The notes below the pieces were generated by a model, which saw nothing but the letters and a program-made list of their open reading frames with translations, searched no databases and had not been told where the DNA came from. Below are positions 47,185 through 57,060 of a stretch of DNA of 64,000 bases, in pieces. Numbering within the stretch: the stretch's first letter is position 1; each line of letters starts with the position of its first letter. The translations under genes and the position numbers were made by a program. Where the stretch lies: contig VGVQ01000017.1 of assembly GCA_016874005.1 (NCBI GenBank), forward strand, positions 28,329 to 92,328, read 5' to 3'. This stretch comes from Gemmatimonadota bacterium. GTDB taxonomy: Bacteria > Gemmatimonadota > Gemmatimonadetes > Gemmatimonadales > GWC2-71-9.

Positions 47185-49161
47185 TCACCGGATCACCGAG
47201 TGGAGGAGCCACACCGCGCCCACCAGGAACACGATGACGTAGAAACCCAACTGCCCCGATTGGAGTCGGGTGCCGAGCCAACCGAGACTCTTCATCAGCC
47301 CGGCGGAACCGTTCACGCCGGCGCCGTCGATGACGCCCTGGTCGACGAACCGCCAGAGCACGAACCTGGAGATCCCGACCAGCGGCCTGACGATCAGCGA
47401 GTGGTAGAGTTCGTCGATGTAGTACTTGTGGAACAGCACTTTGGCGAACCCGACTTCCTCCGGAGCCTGCTGGGCAGCCGTGATCGGCTTGGCGAGGGTG
47501 GTACGGTAGCCCGCCACCAACCCGACGACCGCAATCAGAATGGCGGCGCCGATTAGAGCATACTCGGTCGCCCCGTGGGGAATCTGGACGGGCATCAGCC
47601 GCGCTGCCGGGGCCAGGACCGGCTCGAGCCACCGCTCCAGGCCGTGGTGAGGCGGCGTGGGCCAGAAGGCCGGGAGGTTGATGACGCCGCCGATCACCGA
47701 CAACACCCCGAGGACGATGAGCGGTCCCGTCATCACCATGGGAGCCTCGTGGAGGTGCTCTCGCTCCGTCGCTCCGGTGCGATTCTCGCCCCAGAAGGTC
47801 ATCGCCATCATCCGCATCATGTAGAACGCCGTGAGCAGCGCGGCCGCGGCTCCGAGCGCCCAGAACAGGTAATAGATCGGGTGCTCGGCGCCCCGGCCGA
47901 AAGCCGAAGCGAGGATCTCGTCCTTCGAGAAGAATCCCGAGAACGGCGGAATGCCCGCGATTGCCAGGGTGGCCAACAGCATCAGGATGAAGGTGGTCGG
48001 GAGGTACCGTTTCAGGCCACCCATGTTGCGAATGTCCTGGGCGTCGTCATGGCTATGGGTCGCGTGGTAGGCGTGATGCATGGCGTGAATCACGCTGCCG
48101 GACCCGAGGAACAGCAAGGCCTTGAAGAACGCGTGGGTGACCAGGTGAAACACGCCGGCCGTGTATGCCGCCGATCCCACCCCGAGGAACATGTAGCCGA
48201 GTTGAGAAACCGTCGAGTAGGCGAGAACCTTCTTGATGTCGTACTGGCGCAGTCCGATCGTCGCCGCGAAGATGGCGGTGAGCGCCCCGACCCCGGCGAC
48301 CACGGCACTCGACAGTGGAGCCATCGCAAACAGGACACTGGTGCGCGCTACCAGATACACCCCCGCCGTGACCATCGTGGCCGCGTGAATCAGGGCCGAG
48401 ACCGGGGTGGGACCCGCCATGGCGTCGGGGAGCCAGACGTAGAGCGGGATCTGGGCCGACTTCCCGGCGCATCCCAGGAAGAGGAAGAGCGTCGCCGCGG
48501 TGACGGTGGCCCCTCCGACCGCGAGCGTGGTCGGGGCCAGCGTGGCGATCTCGGCGAACTCGAGCGTGCCGAGCGACCAGAACAGGATGAACATCGCAAC
48601 CAGGGCACCGAAGTCGCCGATCCGGTTGACGATGAAGGCCTTCTTACCCGCGTCGGCGTTGGCCTTCTCCTGGTACCAGAACCCGATCAACAGGTACGAG
48701 CACAGCCCCACGCCCTCCCATCCGACGAAGAGCACCGGCAGGCTCGAACCGAGGATCAGGATCAGCATGAAGACCATGAACAGGTTGAGATATGCGAAGA
48801 ACCGTGCGAAGCCGGGATCGGCCACCATGTAGCCGACGCTGAAGATGTGGATCAGGCTGCCCACCCCGGTGACGACCAGGAGCATCACGAGGGACAGCTG
48901 GTCGACCTGCAGCGCCAGGTTGATCTCGAGCCCACCGGCCCCGATCCAGGCCCAGAGCGGAAACACCAACGGCTGGTCGGGGGGATTGCCCCACAGGCCG
49001 GCGAAAATCCCGACGGCGACGGCGAAGGCCGCCAGCAAGACGCCGGGTCCGACGATCGCGACGACCCGCTTGGCCTCCGGCTTGGCCAAGGCGAGCGCGC
49101 CGTTCACCAGGAAACCGATGAACGGCAGGGCGATGGTGAGCCAGATCCAGGAGGGGTTCAT
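47185..49161 (-). CDS. nuoL: NADH-quinone oxidoreductase subunit L
   Basis: 658 residues. FVGWEGVGLCSYLLIGFWY (TM5 glutamate), GKSAQIPLYVWLPDAMAGPTPVSALIHAATMV, and a C-terminal region (about 500-658) containing a long amphipathic stretch and the last span, consistent with the lateral helix HL that braces the three antiporter subunits. Start shares a base with the nuoK stop (TGATG). Confidence 0.96.
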   Translation of the reverse strand: MNPSWIWLTIALPFIGFLVNGALALAKPEAKRVVAIVGPGVLLAAFAVAVGIFAGLWGNPPDQPLVFPLWAWIGAGGLEINLALQVDQLSLVMLLVVTGVGSLIHIFSVGYMVADPGFARFFAYLNLFMVFMLILILGSSLPVLFVGWEGVGLCSYLLIGFWYQEKANADAGKKAFIVNRIGDFGALVAMFILFWSLGTLEFAEIATLAPTTLAVGGATVTAATLFLFLGCAGKSAQIPLYVWLPDAMAGPTPVSALIHAATMVTAGVYLVARTSVLFAMAPLSSAVVAGVGALTAIFAATIGLRQYDIKKVLAYSTVSQLGYMFLGVGSAAYTAGVFHLVTHAFFKALLFLGSGSVIHAMHHAYHATHSHDDAQDIRNMGGLKRYLPTTFILMLLATLAIAGIPPFSGFFSKDEILASAFGRGAEHPIYYLFWALGAAAALLTAFYMMRMMAMTFWGENRTGATEREHLHEAPMVMTGPLIVLGVLSVIGGVINLPAFWPTPPHHGLERWLEPVLAPAARLMPVQIPHGATEYALIGAAILIAVVGLVAGYRTTLAKPITAAQQAPEEVGFAKVLFHKYYIDELYHSLIVRPLVGISRFVLWRFVDQGVIDGAGVNGSAGLMKSLGWLGTRLQSGQLGFYVIVFLVGAVWLLHSVIR

Positions 49162-49457
49162 CAGCCTTGGAGGAGGTTCATGGTCTTGAGGTCGACTGAC
49201 TTGGTGTGCCGGAAGATGGCGAGGATGATCGCGAGGCCGACGGCGGCTTCAGCCGCCGCGACCGTCATGACGAAGAACACCATCACCTGCCCCGTGAAGC
49301 CGTGCGCCGTCGAGAGCGCCACGAACGACAGGTTCACGGCGTTGAGCATCAGCTCGACGCACATGAACAGGATGATGGCGTTGCGCCGGAGCATGACGCC
49401 GGCGACGCCGATCGAGAACAGGATCGCCGAAAGTACCAGGGACGGGCCGAGTAGCAT
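49161..49457 (-). CDS. nuoK: NADH-quinone oxidoreductase subunit K
   Basis: 98 residues with three membrane helices. The membrane glutamates are in [16 protein letters not shown] and in the third helix [11 protein letters not shown]; both are part of the central proton axis. [16 protein letters not shown] is the family signature. Starts directly after the nuoJ stop. Confidence 0.96.
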   Translation of the reverse strand: MLLGPSLVLSAILFSIGVAGVMLRRNAIILFMCVELMLNAVNLSFVALSTAHGFTGQVMVFFVMTVAAAEAAVGLAIILAIFRHTKSVDLKTMNLLQG

Positions 49458-50021
49458 CTAGAGCTTCCGTTTCGCGAGGACGACCGCCCCGACCGCGGCC
49501 GCCAAGAGGAGTACCGAGGTGAGCTCGAAGGGGACCAGATAGGTCTCGAACATCGGCCGAGCGATGCTGGCGATGGGGTTGGTGAACGCCTCGGCCGACT
49601 GGACCCGTCCCGCCCCCGGCAGCGCCGCCAGCGGGCTGCTGGCGACCTCCGGGGCGCCGACCCGGGCAGCCAGGCTGGCGACCGAGGTATCCCGCACCGC
49701 GAATAACGCCGCGGCGATACCCGCCGCGAGGAGCACCGCCACCAGCACGACCGGCCCCCGCTTCCGATCCGTCTCGCTGGCGTGTCCCAGGTTGAGCAAC
49801 ATGATCACGAACAGGAACAGGACCATCACCGCGCCGGCATACACCAGCACCTGCATCGCGGCGATGAACTGGGCGTTGAGGAGAACGTAGATGCCGGCCA
49901 GCGCGAACATCGTCGAGACGAGCCACAGCGCCGAGGGTACCGGGTTCTTCTGGACGATGCACAACAACGCCGAGAGTACCGCGGCGGCCGCCAAGGTGTA
50001 GAAGACGAACTCGGTCATCAT
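49458..50021 (-). CDS. nuoJ: NADH-quinone oxidoreductase subunit J
   Basis: 187 residues with five membrane helices. QKNPVPSALWLVSTM and the conserved QVLVYAGAVMVLFLFVIMLLN, including the pi-bulge region of TM3, identify NuoJ. Two adjacent ATG codons (50021 and 50018) are possible; the first overlaps the nuoI stop as ATGA. Confidence 0.94.
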   Translation of the reverse strand: MMTEFVFYTLAAAAVLSALLCIVQKNPVPSALWLVSTMFALAGIYVLLNAQFIAAMQVLVYAGAVMVLFLFVIMLLNLGHASETDRKRGPVVLVAVLLAAGIAAALFAVRDTSVASLAARVGAPEVASSPLAALPGAGRVQSAEAFTNPIASIARPMFETYLVPFELTSVLLLAAAVGAVVLAKRKL

Positions 50022-50536
50022 TCGCCTTTCGGGTCGGCGGGGTCCCAAAGGGTCGAGACCGGGTGCGTCTGCGACGTCAACCGCTCGAGATCGTAGACGA
50101 ACCGGTCGCGACCATACTCGGCGTTCTCGAAATGGACGCCGACGTGAATGGCCTCCTCGGGACACACCTCTTGGCAATAGCCGCAGAACACGCAGCGAAA
50201 CTCGTCGATCTCGTAGATCAGCGGGTATCGGTTGCCGTGCTCGTCCTCACCTGGAACCAGCTTGATGCAGTTGGCTGGGCAGATCTGGGGGCAGAGCCCG
50301 CACGCCACGCACTTCGATCGCCCCTGCTCGTCGGCCATCATTCGGTGGGTGCCCCGCCACCGAGGCGCGATCGCGTACGGCCCGCGGGCGTCCGCCGTGG
50401 TCCGCTCCTCGGGATACTGCATCGTCACCTTGGGTTGAAACATGTGCTTGAAGGTGAGACGCATGCCCCGCAACGCGGCCCGAACGTAGCTCGTTTCGCC
50501 TTCGGGCCGCTTCATGACCTTGACACCGATCGCCAT
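50018..50536 (-). CDS. nuoI: NADH-quinone oxidoreductase subunit I
   Basis: 172 residues. Two [4Fe-4S] ferredoxin motifs: Cys76, 79, 82, 86 (CVACGLCPQIC) and Cys115, 118, 121, 125 (CVFCGYCQEVC), forming clusters N6a and N6b. The N-terminal amphipathic helix LRGMRLTFKHMF docks on the membrane arm. Four nt after nuoH. Confidence 0.97.
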   Translation of the reverse strand: MAIGVKVMKRPEGETSYVRAALRGMRLTFKHMFQPKVTMQYPEERTTADARGPYAIAPRWRGTHRMMADEQGRSKCVACGLCPQICPANCIKLVPGEDEHGNRYPLIYEIDEFRCVFCGYCQEVCPEEAIHVGVHFENAEYGRDRFVYDLERLTSQTHPVSTLWDPADPKGE

Positions 50537-50540
50537 GCGC

Positions 50541-51764
50541 TCAGCTCCCCACGTTCGCCGGGACCTGGCGCCGGTAGGAACCGGAGACCAAGGTACCGCG
50601 GTCGAGGATGAAGAAGACGACGTAGCACATCACCGCGTTCATGCCGAAGAGAATCAACGCTTTGATCTTCGGGTCGGCGATACCCACCACCGCTTCGAGG
50701 ATCCAGACGGCCACCGCGATGATCATCAGGTACACCAGCGCGAGCGGAATCAGGAACTTCCAGCCCAGCGCCATCAACTGATCGTAGCGGAACCGCGGCA
50801 GCGTCCAACGAATCCACATGAAGAAGAACAGGAAGAAGAAGGTCTTGAGGAACATCGCCGCCCCGGTCGCGACCGCCGCGAGAGTGGAGCCGTTCTGATC
50901 CCACGAGGTGCCGGGAATGTCCCAGCCGCCGAAGAACAGGGTCGCCAGCATCGCAGACACGGTGACCATGTTGGCGTACTCGGCGATGAAGAAGAGTGAG
51001 AACTTCATCGCGCTGTACTCGGTGTGGTACCCGGCGATCAGCTCCGATTCCGCTTCCGGAAGGTCAAAGGGCAACCGGTTGGTCTCGGCGAAGCCGGCCA
51101 CCAGAAACACGAAGAACGACAAGGTCAGCGGCAGAATGAACCAGAGCCCGTCCTGCTGGGCCTTGATGACGTCCCCGAACGAGGCGTTCCCGACCAGGAT
51201 CAAGAGGGGAATCAGGCTCATCCCCATGGCGACCTCATACGAGATCATTTGGGCGCTCGACCGGAGACCCCCGAGAAGGCTGTACTTGCTGTTGGACGAC
51301 CAGCCCGCCAAGGCAATCCCGTAGACGCCAAGCGAGCTGACCGCCAGCACGAACAAGAAGCCGATCGGCAGATCCGCGACCGCCATCGCCATCCGACCGT
51401 CGTAGCGAACGTGCCCGAGCAGCGGCAGGGTCCGGTCGAGGCTGATGTCGACGGGGGCGGCCCACGGGATCACGGCCGAAAGGCACATCGCCGGGATGAA
51501 TGCCAAGGCCGGGGCCAGGATGAACAAGAACGAATTGGCCTCGGCCGGGTAGGTCTCCTCCTTGACGATGTTCTTGACTCCATCCGCCGCCGGTTGGAGG
51601 AGCCCCGCAAAGCCCACCCGATTGGGTCCCCGCCGATTCTGCATCCAAGCCGAAACCTTCCGCTCCATCAGCGTCAGGAGGGCAACGCCGACCATCACGA
51701 CGGTGAATACGACCACCATCTTGAGTACGGCCAGCAGCAGGAAGCCCTTCATCTCCGGGGTCAT
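50541..51764 (-). CDS. nuoH: NADH-quinone oxidoreductase subunit H
   Basis: 407 residues with about nine membrane helices. ERKVSAWMQNRRGPNRVGFAGLLQPAADGVK is the quinone-cavity loop (quoted in part by its blocks ERKVSAWMQ and RRGPNRVG), and ETNRLPFDLPEAESELIAG carries the acidic E-channel residues. Longer than the 325 residues of E. coli by extra C-terminal sequence. Overlaps nuoG by 4 nt. Confidence 0.95.
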   Translation of the reverse strand: MTPEMKGFLLLAVLKMVVVFTVVMVGVALLTLMERKVSAWMQNRRGPNRVGFAGLLQPAADGVKNIVKEETYPAEANSFLFILAPALAFIPAMCLSAVIPWAAPVDISLDRTLPLLGHVRYDGRMAMAVADLPIGFLFVLAVSSLGVYGIALAGWSSNSKYSLLGGLRSSAQMISYEVAMGMSLIPLLILVGNASFGDVIKAQQDGLWFILPLTLSFFVFLVAGFAETNRLPFDLPEAESELIAGYHTEYSAMKFSLFFIAEYANMVTVSAMLATLFFGGWDIPGTSWDQNGSTLAAVATGAAMFLKTFFFLFFFMWIRWTLPRFRYDQLMALGWKFLIPLALVYLMIIAVAVWILEAVVGIADPKIKALILFGMNAVMCYVVFFILDRGTLVSGSYRRQVPANVGS

Positions 51765-53323
51765 CGGGCGGCCCCCGCCGTCACCTCAACCAGACGTCCG
51801 GTATGGCCCAGCTCGCTGTAGCTGAGACCCGCCAACGCCGGGATCGTTTTACCCAAGCCGGCGAATGCCGCCGCGGCGGTGGTCGGCGCGGCCACTCCGC
51901 GCCCGACCTCGGCGAGCTGCGCGGCGATCCACCAGGTGGGTCGGGCCATCCCGGGCGCGGCCTTCGCCTGGAAGTAGCGCTGGACCCGTCCGTCGCGGTT
52001 GACGTAGGTACCGTTCTCCTCGGCCATGGTGGTGGTCGGCAGAACCAACGCCGCTCCGCCGGCTCGGTCGTCATCGACGGTGGCGATGATCACGGTCTTG
52101 GCGGAAATCAGTTTGGCGACGGCATCGTCGAGCTCGACATCGAGCAAGACCACGAGGTCGGAAGCGCCGGCCCCGGCGACCGTTCGGTCCCAGTCGGTGC
52201 CAAACCCGGCAAGCAGCGCCCCGGCCAGGTTCGGGATCCGCTCCGTCCTCAGGGCCAGGTTCGGCACTCCCGCGAGCGGTGCCTCGGACCCGGTCGGCAC
52301 CTTCACCGCCGCGCTGACGCTGGCGCCGTCGAACGCCTTGCGGAGGTATCCCAAGGCCTCGGTCGAGGCCCGGCCCGAGGCCAGAATCGTGACCGAGCGC
52401 ACCGACTTGGCCAACTCCGCGAACCGGGCGATGGCGTGCTCCCAGTCGGTTGGAACGAGCTTCGACCCGTCTCGGCGCAGGGGGGCCTCGACCCGATCGC
52501 CGCGATTCATCCAGCGATAGTCAGCCCGGCCTTCGTCGCAGATGAAATGGCGATTGACGTCGAGGTTCGCCCGGGGCCGCAGCCTGACGACCACGTCGTC
52601 CCGGGTGTCGATCATGATGTTGCACCCCTGGGTGCAACCTGGGCACACGCTGGCGGTCTTGTCGAGATCCCAGGCGCGGGCTTTGTGGAGGAAGTCCTTC
52701 GAGATCAGCGACCCCACCGGGCAGAGATCGACCACGTTGCCCGACCACGGATGCGTCAGGGTGTGGTCAGGGTCGATCCCGATGTAGGCCCGATCGCCTC
52801 GCTCCGATACGTTCAAGACCGGCTCTCCCGCCACGTCCTCCATGAACCTGACGCACCTGGTGCAGAGGATGCACCGATTGGCCACATACAGGACGTCGGG
52901 TCCAAAATCCTCGACGGGGTTGTAGCGCTTGGCGAACTCGCCATACCGGCTGTTGGCCCGCCCTTCCTGAAAGACGTAGTCCTGGAGTTCGCACTCGCCT
53001 GCCTGATCGCAAATCGGACAATCGAGCGGATGGTTGATCAGCAAGAACTCGAGGACCGATTCACGAGCTTCCTTGGCCGCCGGGCTGTTGACGTGGACGA
53101 CGTTGCCCTCGGCGACGGTGGTCACGCAGGCCGGCATCAGCTTCGGCGCCTTCTCGACCTCGACGAGGCACATCCGGCACACGGCGGGCGACGGGAGCGA
53201 TGGGTGATAGCAGTAGTGGGGCACCAAGACGCCCGCCTGCTTGGCCGCCTCGATGATCGAGGTTCCCTTCGGAACCGCGACCGGAACCCCGTCGATCGTC
53301 ACATTGACACGGTCTTGGGTCAT
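51761..53323 (-). CDS. nuoG: NADH-quinone oxidoreductase subunit G, short form
   Basis: 520 residues; E. coli NuoG has 908 and Thermus Nqo3 783. Cluster ligands are complete: N1b Cys38, 49, 52, 66; N5 His98, Cys102, 105, 111; N4 Cys151, 154, 157, 201. In addition Cys227, 230, 234 and 262 form CX2CX3CX27C, the ligand pattern of the off-path cluster N7 found in only some bacteria. The C-terminal molybdopterin-oxidoreductase-like domain is clearly reduced. ATG at 53323, 8 nt after nuoF. Confidence 0.95.
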   Translation of the reverse strand: MTQDRVNVTIDGVPVAVPKGTSIIEAAKQAGVLVPHYCYHPSLPSPAVCRMCLVEVEKAPKLMPACVTTVAEGNVVHVNSPAAKEARESVLEFLLINHPLDCPICDQAGECELQDYVFQEGRANSRYGEFAKRYNPVEDFGPDVLYVANRCILCTRCVRFMEDVAGEPVLNVSERGDRAYIGIDPDHTLTHPWSGNVVDLCPVGSLISKDFLHKARAWDLDKTASVCPGCTQGCNIMIDTRDDVVVRLRPRANLDVNRHFICDEGRADYRWMNRGDRVEAPLRRDGSKLVPTDWEHAIARFAELAKSVRSVTILASGRASTEALGYLRKAFDGASVSAAVKVPTGSEAPLAGVPNLALRTERIPNLAGALLAGFGTDWDRTVAGAGASDLVVLLDVELDDAVAKLISAKTVIIATVDDDRAGGAALVLPTTTMAEENGTYVNRDGRVQRYFQAKAAPGMARPTWWIAAQLAEVGRGVAAPTTAAAAFAGLGKTIPALAGLSYSELGHTGRLVEVTAGAAR

Positions 53324-53331
53324 ATCGTTCT

Positions 53332-54642
53332 CTACCCCACGGTGGCCAGGGCTGGCGCCTTGGCGCGACTCAGGTAGGCGTCGAACTCCTCTGGGAACTT
53401 TTTGATGCCGCTGACGATCGGGGCCGCGCACGAATCGGAGAGGACACAGATGGTCCGGCCGGTCATCTTGTCGGACAGGTCGAGGAGGAGATCGAGGTCT
53501 TCTCGTTTCCCCTGCCCTTTGAGAATCCGCTCCAGGATCTTGGTGGTCCAGGCAGTGCCCTCGCGGCACTGGGTGCACTGGGCGCAGGACTCGTGGGCGT
53601 AGAACTTGGCCAGCCGGTAGATTTCGTAGACGATGTCCGCCGAATCGTCCATCACGATGAAGCCCGCCGAGCCGAGCATCGATCCCTTCTCGATGATGCC
53701 CTCATAGTCGCACAGGGATGCCTCGGCCTCGGCGGCCGTCATGATCGGCACCGACGAGCCCCCCGGAATCACCGCCTTGAGCCGCCGCCCGGGCCGCATC
53801 CCGCCGGCCAAATCGTGGATGAGGTCGTTCATCGGGAACCCCATCGTGATTTCGTAGTTGCCCGGCTTCATCACGTGGCCACACACGGAAAAGAGCTTGG
53901 TCCCGGTGCTCTTGGGATTGCCCAGGCAGAGACCCTTGTACCAGGCCGCGCCGCGAAGCAGGATGGGGCTCGTCGCGGCCAGGGTCTCGACGTTGTTGAT
54001 GGTAGTGGGCATCCCGAACAGCCCGGCCTGGGCCGGGAACGGGGGCTTGATGCGGGGATTGCCACGGCGCCCCTCGATCGAGTTCATCATCGCGGTTTCT
54101 TCGCCGCAGATGTACGCTCCCGCGCCGCGGTGGAGCACCATGTCGATCCGCTTCCCGGAGCCGAAGACGTTGCCGCCCAGCGCGCCGTTGGCGTAGGCAT
54201 CGTCGACCGCCCGGCTCATCACCTTCCACGGCTCGGTGAACTCGCCGCGAATGTAGATGTAGCAGGTCTCCGCCCCGATCGCGTAGGCGGCGATCGCGCA
54301 CCCCTCGATCAGCTGGTGCGGCGTCCACCGCATGATCTCGCGGTCCTTGAAGGTGCCCGGCTCCGATTCGTCCGCGTTGCACACCAAGTAGTGCGGCTTG
54401 CCGTCGCCCTTGGGCATGAAGCTCCATTTGAGCCCGGTCGGGAACCCGGCACCGCCCCGGCCTCGCAGCCCGGACGCTTTCAGCTCCTCGATGATGGCGT
54501 CTGGAGTCATTCCGAGCGCCTTCTTCAGGGCCTCGTACCCACCCCGCTTGACCCACCCGGGGTAGGTCCGGGCCTCGGCGTCGCCGAAGTATTTCGAGAG
54601 GACGACCGTCTCCTTCGGGTGAGACGGATGGGGATAGCCCAT
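53332..54642 (-). CDS. nuoF: NADH-quinone oxidoreductase subunit F
   Basis: 436 residues. NADH/FMN site GLRGRGGAGFPTGLKW at about 58-73; cluster N3 ligands Cys353, 356, 359 (CAQCTQC) with Cys399 further on; ICGEETAMMNSIEG is the FMN-binding loop. It is the NADH-oxidising subunit. Start shares a base with the nuoE stop (TAATG). Confidence 0.97.
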   Translation of the reverse strand: MGYPHPSHPKETVVLSKYFGDAEARTYPGWVKRGGYEALKKALGMTPDAIIEELKASGLRGRGGAGFPTGLKWSFMPKGDGKPHYLVCNADESEPGTFKDREIMRWTPHQLIEGCAIAAYAIGAETCYIYIRGEFTEPWKVMSRAVDDAYANGALGGNVFGSGKRIDMVLHRGAGAYICGEETAMMNSIEGRRGNPRIKPPFPAQAGLFGMPTTINNVETLAATSPILLRGAAWYKGLCLGNPKSTGTKLFSVCGHVMKPGNYEITMGFPMNDLIHDLAGGMRPGRRLKAVIPGGSSVPIMTAAEAEASLCDYEGIIEKGSMLGSAGFIVMDDSADIVYEIYRLAKFYAHESCAQCTQCREGTAWTTKILERILKGQGKREDLDLLLDLSDKMTGRTICVLSDSCAAPIVSGIKKFPEEFDAYLSRAKAPALATVG

Positions 54643-55157
54643 TACGGATACCTCGCCAGGATCCCAGGCACGCGCTCGGGCGTGACGCTGTCATGGAAGT
54701 CGTCGTCGATGATCACCGGGGTCGCGAAACCGCAGGCGCCCAGGCATTCCACCTCGGTGACCGTGAACCGACCATCCGGGCTGGTCGCGCCAAGCTCCCC
54801 GCAGCCGGTTTCCTTGAGAATCGCGTGGAGCACGTCATCGGAACCGCAGAGGTGGCAGGGCGAGGTGCCGCAGACTTGGATGAAGTGGCGCCCGACCGGG
54901 TGGAGGTGATACATCGTGTAGAACGTCGCCACCCCGCGGACGTAGGCCGGAGTCAACCCCAGCACCGCGGCGACCTCGGCGATCCCCTCCGGCGGGATCC
55001 AGCCACGCCCCTCCTGGACGATCCAGAGCGCCGGCAGCAGGACGGCCTGCTTGGTCGGATACTTCGGGAACAAGGCCTCGAGCTTTTCCCGCGAGGCGCC
55101 GACGAACACCGGCTGGTAGGGCGCCTCGGCGTGGCTTCCGTGGGTCGCCGCGCTCAT
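54642..55157 (-). CDS. nuoE: NADH-quinone oxidoreductase subunit E
   Basis: 171 residues, thioredoxin-like [2Fe-2S] protein. Cluster N1a ligands Cys96, 101 (CGTSPC), 138 and 142 (CLGAC). GVATFYTMYHLHPVGRH is the family block. ATG overlaps the nuoD stop by 4 nt; the upstream in-frame sequence is a nuoD shadow. Confidence 0.97.
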   Translation of the reverse strand: MSAATHGSHAEAPYQPVFVGASREKLEALFPKYPTKQAVLLPALWIVQEGRGWIPPEGIAEVAAVLGLTPAYVRGVATFYTMYHLHPVGRHFIQVCGTSPCHLCGSDDVLHAILKETGCGELGATSPDGRFTVTEVECLGACGFATPVIIDDDFHDSVTPERVPGILARYP

Positions 55158-56437
55158 CGGTCGATCTCCCCCATGACGATGTCGACGCTGGCGTTGATCG
55201 CGATCACGTCGGACAAGAGCGCGCCCTCGCACAGCTTCGGCAGGCAGGCGAGGTTGATGAACGAAGGCGGCCTGATTCGCCAACGAACCGGTTTCGCCGT
55301 TCCATCCGACACGAAGTAGTACCCGAGCTCGCCCTTGGGGTTCTCGATCCCCAGGTACGCCTCACCGGGGGGCGCCGCGACGCCCTCCATCACTTGCTTG
55401 AAGTGGTGAATCATCGCCTCCATGTCGCTCATCGCCCGGTGCTTCGGCGGGAGAATCACTCGATGGTCCGCGGTGTTGACCGGGGCGCCCGCGAGGCGAG
55501 CCAGTCGATCCAGGGCCTGTTCGAGGATCCGGTTGGATTGGTACATCTCCTCCAACCGGACCCGGTACCGATCGTAGATATCGCCGTACTCGCCCACCGG
55601 GACATCGAAATCGTAGCTCTCGTAGCCGAGGTAGGGGCGGTCCTTGCGGACGTCGTAGGCGACCCCGCTCGCCCTCAGCATCGGCCCGGAAAGCGAGTAG
55701 TTGATCGCTTCGGCGGCGGTCATGGCCCCGACGCCCTGGGTTCGCCCGCACCAGATCGAGTTGCGGGTGAACATGGTGTCGACTTCGTTCAAGGTGTCCG
55801 GGAAGGTCCGGCAAAACTCGCGCAGCCCGGCCTCCCACCCCTCGGGAACGTCGGCCATCATCCCGCCGATCCGAGTCAGCGAGGTGGTCAACCGCGCTCC
55901 AGTCCATGCCTCCTGGAGGTTGTAGATCCGTTCCCGCTGGTAGAACGACCAGAGAAACGGGGTGAAGGCCCCGAGATCGATCCCCGTCGTCCCGAGCCAC
56001 ACCAGGTGGGAGATGATCCGGCTCATCTCGCAGGCGATCACCCGGAGCACTTGGCAGCGCTCGGTGATTTCGATGCCCATCAACTTCTCGGCCGCCAACG
56101 CGAGGCAGACGTTGTTGGCCATCGGCGAGAGGTAGTCGGTCCGGTCGGTGAGCGGGATGATCTGGTTGTAGTGTCGGTATTCGCCCAGCTTCTCGAACCC
56201 CGAGTGGAGGTAGCCGACGTGGGGGATGCAGCGCTTGACGGTCTCGCCCTCCAGCTCGAGGACCAGGCGCAAGACGCCGTGGGTCGCCGGATGCTGGGGA
56301 CCGATGTTGACCAGCATATGCTCGGCGCCGAACTCGTCGTCGCTACCCTTCTTGGGGCGCAGCGGGAGGCGGGCCGGGCGCCCCGACGGATCGAGGCCGG
56401 GGGTTGCGAGCGCCATCTCGAGGGTGCGAGTGGTCAT
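55154..56437 (-). CDS. nuoD: NADH-quinone oxidoreductase subunit D
   Basis: 427 residues. MLVNIGPQHPATHGVLRL contains the quinone-site histidine, and GYLHSGFEKLGEYR, TDRTDYLSPM, RILEQALDRL and the C-terminal DVIAINASVDIVMGEIDR are diagnostic of the 49-kDa quinone-binding subunit. NuoC and NuoD are separate, not fused. Overlaps nuoC by 4 nt. Confidence 0.97.
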   Translation of the reverse strand: MTTRTLEMALATPGLDPSGRPARLPLRPKKGSDDEFGAEHMLVNIGPQHPATHGVLRLVLELEGETVKRCIPHVGYLHSGFEKLGEYRHYNQIIPLTDRTDYLSPMANNVCLALAAEKLMGIEITERCQVLRVIACEMSRIISHLVWLGTTGIDLGAFTPFLWSFYQRERIYNLQEAWTGARLTTSLTRIGGMMADVPEGWEAGLREFCRTFPDTLNEVDTMFTRNSIWCGRTQGVGAMTAAEAINYSLSGPMLRASGVAYDVRKDRPYLGYESYDFDVPVGEYGDIYDRYRVRLEEMYQSNRILEQALDRLARLAGAPVNTADHRVILPPKHRAMSDMEAMIHHFKQVMEGVAAPPGEAYLGIENPKGELGYYFVSDGTAKPVRWRIRPPSFINLACLPKLCEGALLSDVIAINASVDIVMGEIDR

Positions 56438-57060
56438 CGGATTTCCCCGCGCTCGCCTTGGGCAAGCCGTCGTTTCATGTCGTCGGGCAATTCGTCGAAC
56501 GCATCGGCAATGGACAGTTCTTCCATCGAGTAGTGCGCCTCGGGGTTGGCGGCCAGCGCCTGCCGGGTCTGTTCCGCGCGGCTGAAGTTGCCCCGCAGCG
56601 GGAAGTCCTTGCGGAGCGGATGGCCCTCGGCGTAGGTCTCCCACATCAGGATTCGGCGGAGGTCCGGATGCCCCTTGAAGACGACCCCAAACAGGTCGTA
56701 GACCTCCCGCTCCAGCCAGTCGGCGCCCTTCCAGAGATCCCAAACCGAATCGACTTCGAGTGGCTGGGATTTGTCGAGGGGCACCTTGATTCGCAGGTCG
56801 ACCCGTCGCCCCAGCGAGCGGAGCTGGTAGACGACCTCGAGGGCGCGTTCCGGATCGCGGTAGTCGACTGCGGTGATGTCGGTGAGGTAGTCGAACTCCT
56901 GCCCCGGCGTCTCTTTGAGCCAGGCGAGCACTTCGTGGGCCCGATCGCGATCGACCGTGACGATGCTATCGCCGCAGGATACCGTCTGGCGCAGCACCGC
57001 GCCGCCAAACGCGGCCCGAAGGGCTTCGACGCCGGGAACCAGCATCGACTCCGCGGTCAT
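56434..57060 (-). CDS. nuoC: NADH-quinone oxidoreductase subunit C
   Basis: 208 residues. [41 protein letters not shown] and [10 protein letters not shown] are the 30-kDa subunit motifs. It stabilises the quinone-site module with NuoD. ATG overlaps the nuoB stop by 4 nt. Confidence 0.97.
   Translation of the reverse strand: MTAESMLVPGVEALRAAFGGAVLRQTVSCGDSIVTVDRDRAHEVLAWLKETPGQEFDYLTDITAVDYRDPERALEVVYQLRSLGRRVDLRIKVPLDKSQPLEVDSVWDLWKGADWLEREVYDLFGVVFKGHPDLRRILMWETYAEGHPLRKDFPLRGNFSRAEQTRQALAANPEAHYSMEELSIADAFDELPDDMKRRLAQGERGEIR

Noticed and set aside
47575..49461. Plus-strand frame of 628 codons over nuoL and nuoK
   Set aside because: Highly charged Arg/Glu/His-rich translation, mirror of hydrophobic NuoL codons; not a gene.
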